A DNA stretch of 64,000 bases from JAKFDI01 sp036676235 (GCA_036676235.1 JAKFDI010000088.1:62001-126000); one strand, 5' to 3'; positions 8,348 to 17,844 are shown, numbered from the stretch's first letter. Notes: generated by a model from the letters alone, not told the origin. Translations and numbers: made by a program.

Positions 8348-10052
8348 CGACCCGATCGCCGCAGAGCCGCCGCGCCCTGCCCATCCCGCCATCGTGCGCA
8401 GGCAGCGGCTGCGGCTGTCGCTCGTGTGGCTGGTGCCGATCGCCGCCGTCGTCATCGGCATCGTGCTCACGGCGCGCACGCTGCTGCAGACGGGGCCCGA
8501 GATCACCATCGAGTTCCGCACCGCCGAAGGTATCCAGCCGGGGCGCACCGAGGTGCGCTACAAGGAAGTGGTGATCGGCCGCGTGACCGACGTGGCGCTC
8601 AAGCGCAATCGCGAGGCGGTCATCGTCTCGGTAGAACTCGACAAGAGCGCGGCGGGCCTGGCCGTGATGGACAGCCGGTTCTGGGTGGTGCGCCCGCGTG
8701 TGGGTGCCTCGGGCGTGAGCGGGCTGAACACGCTTTTCTCGGGTGCCTACATCGGCGTGGATGCCGGCGTGTCCGAAGACACACAGCGCCGCTTCATCGG
8801 CCTGGAAGCGGCGCCCTACGTACTGCGCGGCGAGCCGGGCCGCAGCTTCGAGCTCACCGCCACCGACCTCGGCTCGCTGGACGTCGGCTCGCCCGTCTAC
8901 TACCGCCGCGCTCGCGTCGGCCGTGTGGTCGGCTACGAACTCGACCCGCAGCGCGACCGCCTGAGCGTGCGCGTGTTCGTCGAAGCGCCGCACGACAAGC
9001 TCGTGAACCAGGGCTCGCGCTTCTGGAACGCGAGCGGCGTCGACCTCTCGTTCAGCGCCAACGGCCTGCAGGTGAATACGCAGTCGATCGCCTCCGTTCT
9101 GGCGGGCGGCATCGCCTTCGCCACCTCGCCGAGCGCCGCTGCCTCGGCGGTCGCCACGCCGGCCCCCGACACCCGGCGCTTCTTCCTGTTCCAGACCGAG
9201 CAGGCGGCGCTGGCACCGCCGGACGGCCCGCCGCTGCGCCTGCGCATGGTCTTCATGCAATCGGTGCGTGGCCTCGCGCCCGGCGCCCCGATCGATCTGC
9301 TGGGCGTGGAGATCGGCAGTGTGCGCAGCATCTCGCTCGACTACGACCCGAAGCGGCGCGAGGTGCCCGTGGAGGTCATGGCCGACATCTACCCGCCGCG
9401 CGTGGGCAGCGAGCGCGAGCGCTACGCCAACGCCGACGCAGGCGCCGCGCGGCAAGACGCAGCCTTCCTGAAGCGCATGGTCGAGTCGGGCCTTCGGGCG
9501 CAGGTGCGCTCGGGCAACCTGCTCACCGGACAGCTCTACGTGGCTTTCGACTTCATGCCCAAGGCGAAGCAGGCCACGCTCGTCGAGGCCGACGGCGCGC
9601 TCACCATGCCCACCGTGCCCAGCGCATTTGCCGACATCCAGCCGCAGCTGGCCGACATCATCAACCGCATCAGCCAGGTGCCGTTCGACAAGATCGGCAC
9701 CGAACTGCAGGCCACGCTCGAAAGCGCGAACGTGGCCACGAAGGCGCTTCAGAAGACCTTGACCCGCGCCAACGCAGCGATCGACAAACTGTCGCCCGAA
9801 GCGCAGGGCGCCATCACCGACGTGCGCAAGACGCTGGAGGCGGCGCGGCAGGCGCTCGAGAGCATCGACCGCAACGTCGCGCAGCCGGATGCCCCGCTGC
9901 AACGCAATGCGAATCAGGCGCTCAGCGAACTGCAGCGTGCGGCGCAGTCGCTGCGCGTGTTGAGCGACTACCTGCAGCAGCACCCCGAATCGATCCTGCG
10001 CGGCAAGCCCGCGGATCCGGATGTGACGCGGTCAAGCGAGGGAACACGATGA
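8340..10052 (+). CDS. pqiB: PqiB, MCE-domain lipid transport protein
   Basis: 570-aa protein with one N-terminal transmembrane helix (residues ~27-47). Three MlaD/MCE domains follow, beginning near residues 52 (ITIEFRTAEGIQPGRTEV), 163 (FELTATDLGSLDVGSPV) and 295 (RLRMVFMQSVRGLAPGAP). The tail from about 430 is a long helical region ending near 550. In E. coli, PqiB hexamers build a syringe-like tube across the periplasm that moves lipids between the membranes. The three-MCE architecture and position between pqiA and pqiC make the call firm. Confidence 0.94.
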   Translation: MTDDPIAAEPPRPAHPAIVRRQRLRLSLVWLVPIAAVVIGIVLTARTLLQTGPEITIEFRTAEGIQPGRTEVRYKEVVIGRVTDVALKRNREAVIVSVELDKSAAGLAVMDSRFWVVRPRVGASGVSGLNTLFSGAYIGVDAGVSEDTQRRFIGLEAAPYVLRGEPGRSFELTATDLGSLDVGSPVYYRRARVGRVVGYELDPQRDRLSVRVFVEAPHDKLVNQGSRFWNASGVDLSFSANGLQVNTQSIASVLAGGIAFATSPSAAASAVATPAPDTRRFFLFQTEQAALAPPDGPPLRLRMVFMQSVRGLAPGAPIDLLGVEIGSVRSISLDYDPKRREVPVEVMADIYPPRVGSERERYANADAGAARQDAAFLKRMVESGLRAQVRSGNLLTGQLYVAFDFMPKAKQATLVEADGALTMPTVPSAFADIQPQLADIINRISQVPFDKIGTELQATLESANVATKALQKTLTRANAAIDKLSPEAQGAITDVRKTLEAARQALESIDRNVAQPDAPLQRNANQALSELQRAAQSLRVLSDYLQQHPESILRGKPADPDVTRSSEGTR

Positions 10053-10654
10053 TGGAGCGAGCACGGGTAAGGCTTGCGGCGTGGGCGGTGGTGTTCGTGC
10101 TGTCGGCCTGCGCATCGGCGCCGGTCACGCGGTTTCACACGCTGGTGCCGGCCGAGGCGGCGCCGGTGGCGGCGGCCTCGGCGTCCGCTGTTTCCTGGGA
10201 ACTGTTGCCGATCGACATCCCGGTTCAGGTGAGCCGGCCGCAGCTGGTCGTGCGCCTCGCCGACAACACGCTCGCGGTGCTGGAATTTGACCGCTGGATC
10301 GCACCTCTGGATGAAGACTTGCATACGGCCATCGGCGAGCGGCTTGCGACGCGGCTCGGGCCGCCCGCGACCTCCCCTGCGGGCGCGGCCGATGCTGCGC
10401 ATTGGCGGATCAGTGTCGAGGTGCTGCGCTTCGATTCGGCGGCGAAGCGGCATGCGCGCCTGACGGCCGACTGGACGATCCGCAGCAAGGCGGCGGCACT
10501 GACGTGTCGCTCCACGATTGAGGAAGCAGTCACCGCGGAATCCGTCACGGCGCTCGTTCGGGCGCATCAGCGCGCCGCTGGTCGGCTGGCGGATGTGATG
10601 GCGGCGGCGCTCGAGAGGATGGCGCGAGGGGAAGGGGTTGCGTGCGCGGGGTGA
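10049..10654 (+). CDS. pqiC: PqiC-type outer-membrane lipoprotein
   Basis: 201-aa lipoprotein of the ABC-type transport auxiliary (DUF330) family. The signal peptide ends in lipobox LSAC with the lipidated Cys at 21. It is followed by FHTLVPAE, and later by the characteristic VQVSRPQLVVRLADN and the FDRWIAPLDEDL segment. PqiC is thought to dock the PqiB tube at the outer membrane. ATG at 10049 overlaps the pqiB stop (ATGA). Last gene of the operon; a group of hairpins follows. Confidence 0.9.
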   Translation: MMERARVRLAAWAVVFVLSACASAPVTRFHTLVPAEAAPVAAASASAVSWELLPIDIPVQVSRPQLVVRLADNTLAVLEFDRWIAPLDEDLHTAIGERLATRLGPPATSPAGAADAAHWRISVEVLRFDSAAKRHARLTADWTIRSKAAALTCRSTIEEAVTAESVTALVRAHQRAAGRLADVMAAALERMARGEGVACAG

Positions 10655-10680
10655 ACTGAGTTGCCAGCCGATGCTCGGAA

Positions 10681-10800
10681 TGAGCTGCGGCTCAGATCCG
10701 CGCCGGTGCAGTGCTGCAGCAAGCGTCCCGAGCCTTGCCGTGGCTGGCGTCGGAGCCTTGATGCCTGCCCCGAAGGGGCGACCGGGTGTAGATGCACCCG
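10681..10800. terminator. Hairpin group between convergent pqiC and tle1
   Basis: Three short perfect inverted repeats lie in the 199-bp gap: TGAGC/GCTCA (10681-10694), GCCCC/GGGGC (10767-10779) and CGGGTG/CACCCG (10783-10800). No T-run follows any of them, so intrinsic termination is uncertain. The convergent position fits a two-way transcription barrier. Nothing else was seen in this gap. Confidence 0.35.
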
Positions 10801-10853
10801 AGCGCATCGGTGTGCATGAGAGTTCGCGCCCGTAACGCTTCGCTGGCTCGTCG

Positions 10854-12629
10854 CTACGCCAGCGAGGTTTCGAGTTGTTCGATCGGCATATGCCGCGTCA
10901 AGCGTTCGTCGTCGCCTTCATAGCGCCTGCGCCAACGCAGGTAGCCCTCGGCCTCCCATGAGCCCGGGACGGGATCCCAGCCGAAGACCTTGACTTGATC
11001 GAAGGGCCGGAAACCGGCATACGAGTCATGGCAGTAGTTAGCGAAGAGCAGCGCCGCGTCTGCCTTCGTGGGAGCGGCGACGCGGACCAGTTCGTAGACT
11101 TCGCTGGCCTCTCGTTCAAGCGAACCAATGCGTACGCTATGGCGAGCACGCGCCCTGCCCTCAGGGCTGCCGGGATCCTCGAGAAGAGTTCGCGGCGGCA
11201 GTGCCGCGAGCCCTTCGAAACTCGCGACGTCGTCCAGCAGCCGCTGGTTGGCCCCAGCCAGATCACGCAGCGCCTCGCGATCACCCTTTGCAGCGGCCGC
11301 ACGAGCCGCCCAAGCCAGGCCCATGTAGGTATGACGCATCTGATACCGCCACGCCAGATACTCCAACAACCAGTCGCGGACACGACGGGGCTTCTGACGA
11401 TCAGCCATGAATGCCGAGAAAGCTGCACGCACGTTGTCGGCGACTTTGAACGGATCGTATTCACCGTCCCGCGCCAATGCTTTGTCCAGAGGCACCAGAG
11501 CGGTCGTAGCCGCCATGTACATGGCTTCGAGCGGCAGCAACGAGAGTTTCTCCTCGTCCCGACCATTCGGGCCTCTGCCCTGCTCGTTGGGTTTGTAGCC
11601 GCCACCTACATCCGAATGCATGCCCGGGAACATGTACTCGTGGCAGTTGGCTGGCAATGTGCCCGCGACACGCACCAGTTCGGCTGGAAAAGAGCCACGG
11701 TTCTCATGCATCGCGACGAAGTGAACGCAGTTCTTGACAGCCGCAGGGATACGAAGAAGGGGTGCATCGGCCCAGGACGCATGCCCGTCCGTGCCAACAC
11801 CCGAAGACGTCGGAAGCCCCACCGATGCGACACTGTCGAACAGGCCGAGAAATCTGATCGTCGCAGGGACGCCGCACAGATTCGAGCCGTCGAAAATCTC
11901 GCACAGCCAGTTGCAGAACGTGCGCGCCTGAGCCGCACCACGCGAGAAGCCAAAGACGTCGATGAATACTTCGGTCAGTTTTGGCTTGTCCGATTGATTG
12001 ACCTTCTCCGCGATGGCAGCGGATGCCTTCTTGAAGAATGCTAGACGGTGCGCCGAACCGCCCCCGTTGTCCAGCAGCAGCCCGCCTTTTGCATCCATAC
12101 CGACTGCACGCAAGGCAGCGGCGTCAACGGTCTCCGCAAGCGGAGTTAGTTGGCTTCCGCCGCGGGTATGAACGCGGCGACGCGCGCTGTTGCGACAGAG
12201 GGCTTTGATGGTTCCATCTGCAACGTAGCGCCTGGCACTGGGCGAGATCGCACGATGCACCGAATTGATGACATGCAGCAATCCAAAGTTGATGCGGCCA
12301 TCGCCGCCAGCGCCGAACGCTGCACCAAAGGTCGCCGGCTCGATTTCTCCGATCTCCGGAAACTGCGTGCCAATGCCGGGCACATAGACAGGGAAGTAGC
12401 CTTCAAACGGGTCGTCGGGAAAGGCGCGGAAGAGCCGTGCCACATTGCTTTGCTTCTTCAGCGGCTCGTGCTCAAAGCGGTTGTTGCCTGTGCCGTCGAA
12501 GAAAACGCCGATATGGATGCGCGTTTCGCACTTCTCGGGTCTGCACGTTTGCTGCGGCAGCACCGGCCGGACCCGCGGCGTTGGACCCACGGGATGGGCC
12601 GGAACCTGGGTGAGATTGGGATCACTCAT
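10854..12629 (-). CDS. tle1: T6SS lipase effector, Tle1/DUF2235 type
   Basis: 591-aa alpha/beta hydrolase, expected to be a phospholipase delivered by the T6SS into the periplasm of rival cells. It opens with a DUF2235 motif (IHIGVFFDGTGNN, residues 38-50). The nucleophile elbow is GFSRG with Ser229, the Asp is probably in FDS (D265) or in HSD (D340), and the His is H338 in GMHSDVGGGY, all typical of Tle1. There is no signal peptide, as expected for VgrG-loaded cargo. It is the last gene of a coupled series vgrG, DUF4123 adaptor, DUF3304 lipoprotein, effector, and its ATG overlaps the upstream stop (ATGA). Confidence 0.9.
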   Translation of the reverse strand: MSDPNLTQVPAHPVGPTPRVRPVLPQQTCRPEKCETRIHIGVFFDGTGNNRFEHEPLKKQSNVARLFRAFPDDPFEGYFPVYVPGIGTQFPEIGEIEPATFGAAFGAGGDGRINFGLLHVINSVHRAISPSARRYVADGTIKALCRNSARRRVHTRGGSQLTPLAETVDAAALRAVGMDAKGGLLLDNGGGSAHRLAFFKKASAAIAEKVNQSDKPKLTEVFIDVFGFSRGAAQARTFCNWLCEIFDGSNLCGVPATIRFLGLFDSVASVGLPTSSGVGTDGHASWADAPLLRIPAAVKNCVHFVAMHENRGSFPAELVRVAGTLPANCHEYMFPGMHSDVGGGYKPNEQGRGPNGRDEEKLSLLPLEAMYMAATTALVPLDKALARDGEYDPFKVADNVRAAFSAFMADRQKPRRVRDWLLEYLAWRYQMRHTYMGLAWAARAAAAKGDREALRDLAGANQRLLDDVASFEGLAALPPRTLLEDPGSPEGRARARHSVRIGSLEREASEVYELVRVAAPTKADAALLFANYCHDSYAGFRPFDQVKVFGWDPVPGSWEAEGYLRWRRRYEGDDERLTRHMPIEQLETSLA

Positions 12630-13159
12630 TTGATCGCGCTGGCAGCGGAATCACTGCTCCAAGGGTACTGCTTCCACGGGAACTTTCGCGGTATTGAGTC
12701 CCGCGGTCCGGGATATCGATTGCCCTCGGGGTAGTAGTTTGAAAGAAGCACCCGAATGCTGCCGTCGGAAAGGAAGTGGACAAACATCTGTCCTGTTTCT
12801 CGGTACCGATCGACTGCCACATCACGCTCGAAACTCTGCGAACTGCGATCACGCCAGTTGGTCACGTTCCAACGCACGTTGACCTTAAGACCCTGGCGCC
12901 ACTGCGCCGGCACCATCGCACAACACACGGTACGCCCCCCCTTGCCCGCTTGCGCAGCGTTGTAGCCGTCGATCCAGAAGTTCTGCACGCTCAGATGGTC
13001 GGCAAGATGATCAATCCCGGTGATGCCAACGCCCACAGCTTCATCGCTCGCGGCCACGCTGCATGCGCTCAGCACCAGCGGCAAGAACAGGCCAAGCACG
13101 GCAATGCGCAGGCGAAGGCGAACCGGCGCACGGTAGGTGGAGAGGAGCTTCATGGACAT
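12626..13159 (-). CDS. DUF3304 lipoprotein, probable Tle1 immunity protein
   Basis: 177-aa lipoprotein: a basic N-terminus and hydrophobic segment end in lipobox LSAC with Cys33. The mature part shows the DUF3304 pattern: GxxGIDHLADHLSVQNFWIDG, paired cysteines in TVCCAMVP, and a basic/aromatic C-terminal region. Proteins of this family sit beside T6SS lipases and in tested systems (Tli) neutralise them in the periplasm. Its 4-bp overlap with the effector gene and its predicted periplasmic location support the immunity role, which is inferred. Confidence 0.82.
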   Translation of the reverse strand: MSMKLLSTYRAPVRLRLRIAVLGLFLPLVLSACSVAASDEAVGVGITGIDHLADHLSVQNFWIDGYNAAQAGKGGRTVCCAMVPAQWRQGLKVNVRWNVTNWRDRSSQSFERDVAVDRYRETGQMFVHFLSDGSIRVLLSNYYPEGNRYPGPRDSIPRKFPWKQYPWSSDSAASAIK

Positions 13160-13190
13160 GCTGTGCGTGGTTCTCAGTGAATTGCGCCTC

Positions 13191-14000
13191 TTACAGTCGC
13201 TCCGAATCTTGCGCCTGCTGGGCGCGGTGTAGCGACGGAGGAAAAGATGGATCGTCCAACAGACGCCCCGAACTGCTCAGTACGCGAATCGCCGAATCGA
13301 TCTGTACGAGATACGAATCGACATTCGATTGACCGAACACCCGACAAAGCCGTTGCATCCAGCCGTACTGGCGCTCGGCTTCCTCTGGCTGCCGTAGCGA
13401 CGGCACGAGTTCATAAGCAGATGCAAGCAACTGGTCGGGCCACACGCCATCCAGCAATGCATCGAGTTCGCTCGCGGTCAACCGGAGCGGAAACATCAAC
13501 GGTTCGCCGCTCGACTCGCCGTGCACATCGAAGCGGCCCCCGTCGCGGGCGCAGATTCGCCAGATGAGCCAACCCGCGCGCAATTGCTGTTCGCGGCCTT
13601 CCCCGAGGACCGTGGACATCGCCATGAAGCACCGGCTGTCGGCAAAGCGAAAGAAGTACCGTTGGCCGTCATGCGTATGAACGTAGCGCAGCCTCGACAG
13701 CCGCATGGCGAGGTCCGCCATTGGGAGATCCGACTCCAGTATCGACGCGGCCCATCGGACGGCTGCATCGGCCCATAACTGCTCTACCAAACTCACCGTG
13801 CGTTCCGTCGCTTGCACAAGCACCGGCCCCGTGTCGAGAGCGCGCGGATCGCCCAAGCCGGCGTAGAACCAATAAGCGCCTTCACTGCCGTGTGGCGGCA
13901 GCATCTGGCGCTGTTCATTCGACAAGCCACCGGCATCAAAGAGCGCAAACTGCCGCGCAGGCGAGAAGGCGGTAGCTTGTTCGACTGACACGGACGTCAT
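13191..14000 (-). CDS. DUF4123 T6SS effector adaptor (Tap/Tec type)
   Basis: 269-aa cytoplasmic protein. The family core is visible: FALFDAGGL near the start, AYWFYAGLGDPRALDTGPVLV, the LRxLRYVHTHDGQRYFFRFADSRCF stretch in the middle and the helical C-terminus. DUF4123 proteins load a specific toxin onto its cognate VgrG, and this one is encoded directly between vgrG and the lipase/immunity pair. The start was set at ATG 14000, which overlaps the vgrG stop (TGATG); a longer frame to 14057 lies inside vgrG. Confidence 0.85.
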   Translation of the reverse strand: MTSVSVEQATAFSPARQFALFDAGGLSNEQRQMLPPHGSEGAYWFYAGLGDPRALDTGPVLVQATERTVSLVEQLWADAAVRWAASILESDLPMADLAMRLSRLRYVHTHDGQRYFFRFADSRCFMAMSTVLGEGREQQLRAGWLIWRICARDGGRFDVHGESSGEPLMFPLRLTASELDALLDGVWPDQLLASAYELVPSLRQPEEAERQYGWMQRLCRVFGQSNVDSYLVQIDSAIRVLSSSGRLLDDPSFPPSLHRAQQAQDSERL

Positions 14001-16936
14001 CAGGCCGGCACCAAGGGCGACGCCGCGCGCATCGCGCGCAAGAAGCAAGGAAGACAAAAGTCTGAGATCGGCAACTCAGGCGGCGGCGCCGCCTCAATCG
14101 CCTGCGGTCTCACAAAGCTCTTCTTGGCGGCCTTCACCACAATCTTCCCCGGTCCCTGCACCGTGATCCCCCCGCCCTCGATGGTGATGTTTGCCCCGCC
14201 TGCGGTACTCAGAATGACCCGCTCGGCCGCAGCCCAATCGATGTGCGCATTGGCGCTCTGCACGCTCACGCCGTTCTTCGCCGCAATCTGCATGGCACCG
14301 GCCTGCGCCTGGGCTTCGATGTCGCCCTGCGCGGCGATGATCGTCAGTCCCTTGCCAGCCGCGGTGTCGCCGGGCTTGATCGCCCCGCCCAGCATGCCGA
14401 TAGCCTGCCCCGTGTGGATACGCGCGGCACCGCCGATGGCCCATTGGGTGTCTTGTCCGGAAGCCAGCGTGATCGTCTCGCCTGCGGTCATCTGGATGTC
14501 CTGCCCGGCCACCACGCCGAGGCCGGCCTTGGCGGCGACGGCGATGACCGGATCGGTGACGTGAGGCAGCTTGCCGTCACCAGCTTCGTTGTTCTTTCCC
14601 GCAGCGTCGACGGTGGCCTGGTCCTCGGTCGCACCGACCATGCCCTTGAGCACGGTGCGCATTGCTTCGAGCGGCGCTTGTGTGTCGCTGAGACGGCTCT
14701 GGCCGCTCCTGATGCTGCCGATATGGGCCGCCAGCTGCACGGCCTCGTGGGTGCGTGCGGCCTGGCTGAAGGCTTGTCCGAGTGCGGCGAGCTGGCCGTG
14801 CAGCGCGATGCCGCCGGCGTTGTCGCCCGCAGGCTCGCCGGCTTGCGCCCCGAAGGTAGTGAGCAGCAGCCCGGCCTGGGTGCGGATGGCGCCGTAGGCG
14901 TCGGTGCGCAGCTCGAAGCCGCTGCCCCGGAAGCTGCCGCGGTGGTTGTCGGCCTGGTGGATGAGGTGGCCGAGGTTGAGCTGGCTCGCATGCGCGGTGC
15001 TGGCGAGCTGCACCCTGAGTTGGCTGTCGCTGTCGTCGAAGACGAGCTGGTTGAAGCCGGCGCCACCGAACTCCTTGGTCTTGATGCCGCTCAGCGCCGC
15101 GGCGTTGCGTTGGCCGCCGTCGGGCGTGGTGTCGCCGGCGCTCGCGCCATGCCACGCAGGGCTGTGGCCGCCGGCGAGGTTGCCCTGCGCACTGGGGCGG
15201 TGGTCGGTGCTTTGGGCGAAGGCGCTGGTGTCCACCGCTGCCGCCTGCCCGCCGGGGGTGGGCGCCACGCCGGCTTCACCGCGGCCGTTGTAGAGCGCGC
15301 CGATGACGAGCGGGCGGTCGATGTCGCCGCCGGCGAAGTCGACGAGTACTTCCTGGCCGATGCGAGGGATGAACTGCAGCCCCATGCCGGCGCCGGCGTA
15401 GCGCTGCAGCACGCGCACCCAGGTGCTGGTGTGGCTGGTGTCGGGGCCTTGGGGACGCCTCTGGAAGTGCAGCCGGATGCGGATGCGCCCGAGCGCGTCG
15501 GTGTGGATCTCGTCGGCACCGCTGGGGGTGCTTTCGCCGCTCGGGCCGACGACGGTGGCAGTTTGCGCACCGAGCGCCACGGGCTTGGGGTTCAGCCGCG
15601 CACCGCTGTCGTCGAGCAGCAGGGGCCGCCACGGCACGACGGCGCGGCTGGCCTCGAAGGCGTTGCCGTAGCCGGTGTTCTTCGCCTGTTCGCCCACGTC
15701 GGCATCGATCCAGGGTTCGAGCAGGTCGGCACCGCCGGTGCCGGTGCTTCGCACGATGCGCTCGCTCAAGTCCTTGGGCAGGTTGTTGATGCCGGCGTGG
15801 GTGACTTGCGTGAGCAGGAAGCGGCGGTCCTGGGCGCCTTCGTCCTTGGGCTGCTCGCCGAGTGCCGACAGCAGATCGAGCGTGCTCTGCGTGAGCTCGA
15901 AGGTGGTGCCGACAGCGAAGCTGCGCACCGTGCTGCGACCGAGCCAGCGCTTGTGGCGGGCTTCGAGCGCTTGCTGCTGCAACTCGGCGATGCGCTCGGC
16001 CTCTGTCGTGTCGGCGAAGGCGTAGGCGCCAGCGTGGTCGCAGCTTTCCAGGCGCGGGGCGTTCTCGCCGCCGAATGCAGCGGCGGTGGGCACACCGGCT
16101 GCGGCGCTGCGCTTGGCCTTGTAGTCCCAGCCGAGCACGCTGGTCATGGCCGATTCGAGGCGCCGGCTGCCGCCGAAGGCCTGGATCGCGTCCTGCTCTT
16201 CCTGGCTGCTCGCGCGATGGAAGCGGATGCCTCGACCGCCGATCGTGCCGACACTGGTGATGTTTTCGGGGCAACTCGCGGCACTGGCGCTGTCCGCGAA
16301 GAGCACCAGCTTGTGGCCGAGCGGCGCGCTGTCGTCCAAATCGAAGCGATAGGCGATGCCTTCTTCGGCCAGCAGGCGCTGCACGAACGCGAGGTCGGTC
16401 TCGCGGTATTGCACGGTGTAGCTGCGAAGGCCGGCGTTGCGGCTGCCCTGCAGGTGCGGGGCGATGTCTCCCGCCCACGACCATGCAGCGTGCGTGTGGT
16501 AGGCGTCGAACACGCTCTCCACGATCTGCGTGACGCTGCACTCTTGCCACACCTGGCTGCGTCGTGTGTGCGCGAGCAGCGCGAGCCACGGTTGAACGGT
16601 GAGGCGATAGCGCGCGAAGCCGCCATCGGATTCGGCCGCGGCGGCGCCGGTCACGATGCCGGGGCGTGCGTGTTCGCTGCCATCGGCGAGGTGCGTGACG
16701 AGCACGAGCTTGCGACCCAGCATGCCGTTCACTTCGAGATTGGCGCGCAGGCTGAGCGCACTCAACTGCAGTTCCCACGGCGTGCTGAGCGATTCGCGCA
16801 GGCTCCACGCTTCGGCCATCAGTTCGGCGAGTTCGCCTTCGCCGTCGATGCGATACAAGCGCGTCGCAGCGCCCGGAAACGCGGGCAGCACGTGCAACGC
16901 TTCGACGAGCGGTCCGCGGTGTTCGGCGACGCCCAT
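14000..16936 (-). CDS. vgrG: T6SS spike protein VgrG
   Basis: 978-aa spike protein that trimerises at the tip of the Hcp tube. In order it shows a gp27-like N-terminal domain (about 1-370; RETDLAFVQRLLAEEGIAYRF), and a gp5 OB-fold region near residues 475-560. Within that lie DALGRIRIRLHFQR, the TSTWVRV strand and FIPRIGQEVLVDF. A DUF2345 beta-helix follows from about 640 to 940. The C-terminal ~50 residues (KKSFVRPQAIEAAPPPELP onward) form a proline-rich tail that may bind the adaptor. ATG at 16936 follows the upstream gene by 2 bp; GTG at 16969 is the alternative. Confidence 0.95.
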   Translation of the reverse strand: MGVAEHRGPLVEALHVLPAFPGAATRLYRIDGEGELAELMAEAWSLRESLSTPWELQLSALSLRANLEVNGMLGRKLVLVTHLADGSEHARPGIVTGAAAAESDGGFARYRLTVQPWLALLAHTRRSQVWQECSVTQIVESVFDAYHTHAAWSWAGDIAPHLQGSRNAGLRSYTVQYRETDLAFVQRLLAEEGIAYRFDLDDSAPLGHKLVLFADSASAASCPENITSVGTIGGRGIRFHRASSQEEQDAIQAFGGSRRLESAMTSVLGWDYKAKRSAAAGVPTAAAFGGENAPRLESCDHAGAYAFADTTEAERIAELQQQALEARHKRWLGRSTVRSFAVGTTFELTQSTLDLLSALGEQPKDEGAQDRRFLLTQVTHAGINNLPKDLSERIVRSTGTGGADLLEPWIDADVGEQAKNTGYGNAFEASRAVVPWRPLLLDDSGARLNPKPVALGAQTATVVGPSGESTPSGADEIHTDALGRIRIRLHFQRRPQGPDTSHTSTWVRVLQRYAGAGMGLQFIPRIGQEVLVDFAGGDIDRPLVIGALYNGRGEAGVAPTPGGQAAAVDTSAFAQSTDHRPSAQGNLAGGHSPAWHGASAGDTTPDGGQRNAAALSGIKTKEFGGAGFNQLVFDDSDSQLRVQLASTAHASQLNLGHLIHQADNHRGSFRGSGFELRTDAYGAIRTQAGLLLTTFGAQAGEPAGDNAGGIALHGQLAALGQAFSQAARTHEAVQLAAHIGSIRSGQSRLSDTQAPLEAMRTVLKGMVGATEDQATVDAAGKNNEAGDGKLPHVTDPVIAVAAKAGLGVVAGQDIQMTAGETITLASGQDTQWAIGGAARIHTGQAIGMLGGAIKPGDTAAGKGLTIIAAQGDIEAQAQAGAMQIAAKNGVSVQSANAHIDWAAAERVILSTAGGANITIEGGGITVQGPGKIVVKAAKKSFVRPQAIEAAPPPELPISDFCLPCFLRAMRAASPLVPA

Positions 16937-16938
16937 GG

Positions 16939-17844
16939 TCAGCGAGCGGGTCTCGCCTTGGCGGGGCACGCTTCGGCCTTACCCCAGTAGCCTTCGCAGA
17001 TGCGCTGCCGGCAGTGCCGCGCGGCTGTCGCCGTCATCGCACTGCAGTTCCTCACGAGTTCGGCAATGGTCAGCGCCGAGTGCGCCACGCGCGTGCGCGC
17101 CGCGGGCCGCCCGGCGGCCGTTGCCTCGTTGCCAGAGACATGCGCCATCAGCGCAGCGATCAGATCGACATCGGCATCCCCGCTCGCCGGCGAATCGCGC
17201 TTCGCGGTTCTCTCGCGCTGCGGCGTTGCACGCTTTTTCGGCCCGCTGCCCGCGGCCTTGGCGACCTCGCGGCGCTCGGTGATCGACACCGCCGAGTCGT
17301 CCGGCCGGGACACCGGTGCGGCGGCGTGGGCCGCAGGCTGCGCGGCCACCGCCTGCACGGGCGTCGTCGACTCATTCAGCTTGACGAACGGATGATTGGT
17401 GGCCGTGGGCGCAGCCGCTTCGCCCGACGCGACGGTCTCGATGCGCGCGGGCTCATGCGCGGCGAGGGCAGGCGCTTCGTCGAGGGACGAGCCCGGAACG
17501 GTCGTCGAGGCAGCCGCCGCAGCCGCTTCAGTAGATGACGGCGCCATCGTTGTGCCGCCGTCGGCGATGAAGGGAGCGACGACGCTGGGCGGCGCGCCGA
17601 AAGGCATGAGCCACGCGACACAGCCGATGGTCGCCACCGCCAGCGCCGCACTCGTCACCCATGACCAGCGTCGGCGCTTCGCCGGCGCTGCGGCATTGCG
17701 CGCATTGCCTCCGACGCTCGCAAGAATGCTGAGTTGATCGCCCTTCGAGCCGGGCGTGCCGCCGAGACTCGGACGTTGGCCGTTGCCCGCGGACTCGGGT
17801 TGTTGTTCTTCGCTCGACAAGGCAATTTCTCCCACTGCTTTCAT
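16939..17844 (-). CDS. Uncharacterised single-pass membrane protein upstream of vgrG
   Basis: 301-aa protein that I cannot assign to a family. Residues 1-57 are polar with a basic KRRRW end. One transmembrane segment follows (about 60-80, SAALAVATIGCVAWLMPF), then a long Ala/Ser/Thr/Pro-rich periplasmic stretch of low complexity. A compact C-terminal domain of about 45 residues has four Cys (NCSAM, HCRQRICEGYWG, EACPA). The topology suggests an inner-membrane anchor with a small disulfide-bonded periplasmic head. Two bp before vgrG, so it is probably the first gene of that operon and T6SS-related by context. Confidence 0.7.
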   Translation of the reverse strand: MKAVGEIALSSEEQQPESAGNGQRPSLGGTPGSKGDQLSILASVGGNARNAAAPAKRRRWSWVTSAALAVATIGCVAWLMPFGAPPSVVAPFIADGGTTMAPSSTEAAAAAASTTVPGSSLDEAPALAAHEPARIETVASGEAAAPTATNHPFVKLNESTTPVQAVAAQPAAHAAAPVSRPDDSAVSITERREVAKAAGSGPKKRATPQRERTAKRDSPASGDADVDLIAALMAHVSGNEATAAGRPAARTRVAHSALTIAELVRNCSAMTATAARHCRQRICEGYWGKAEACPAKARPAR

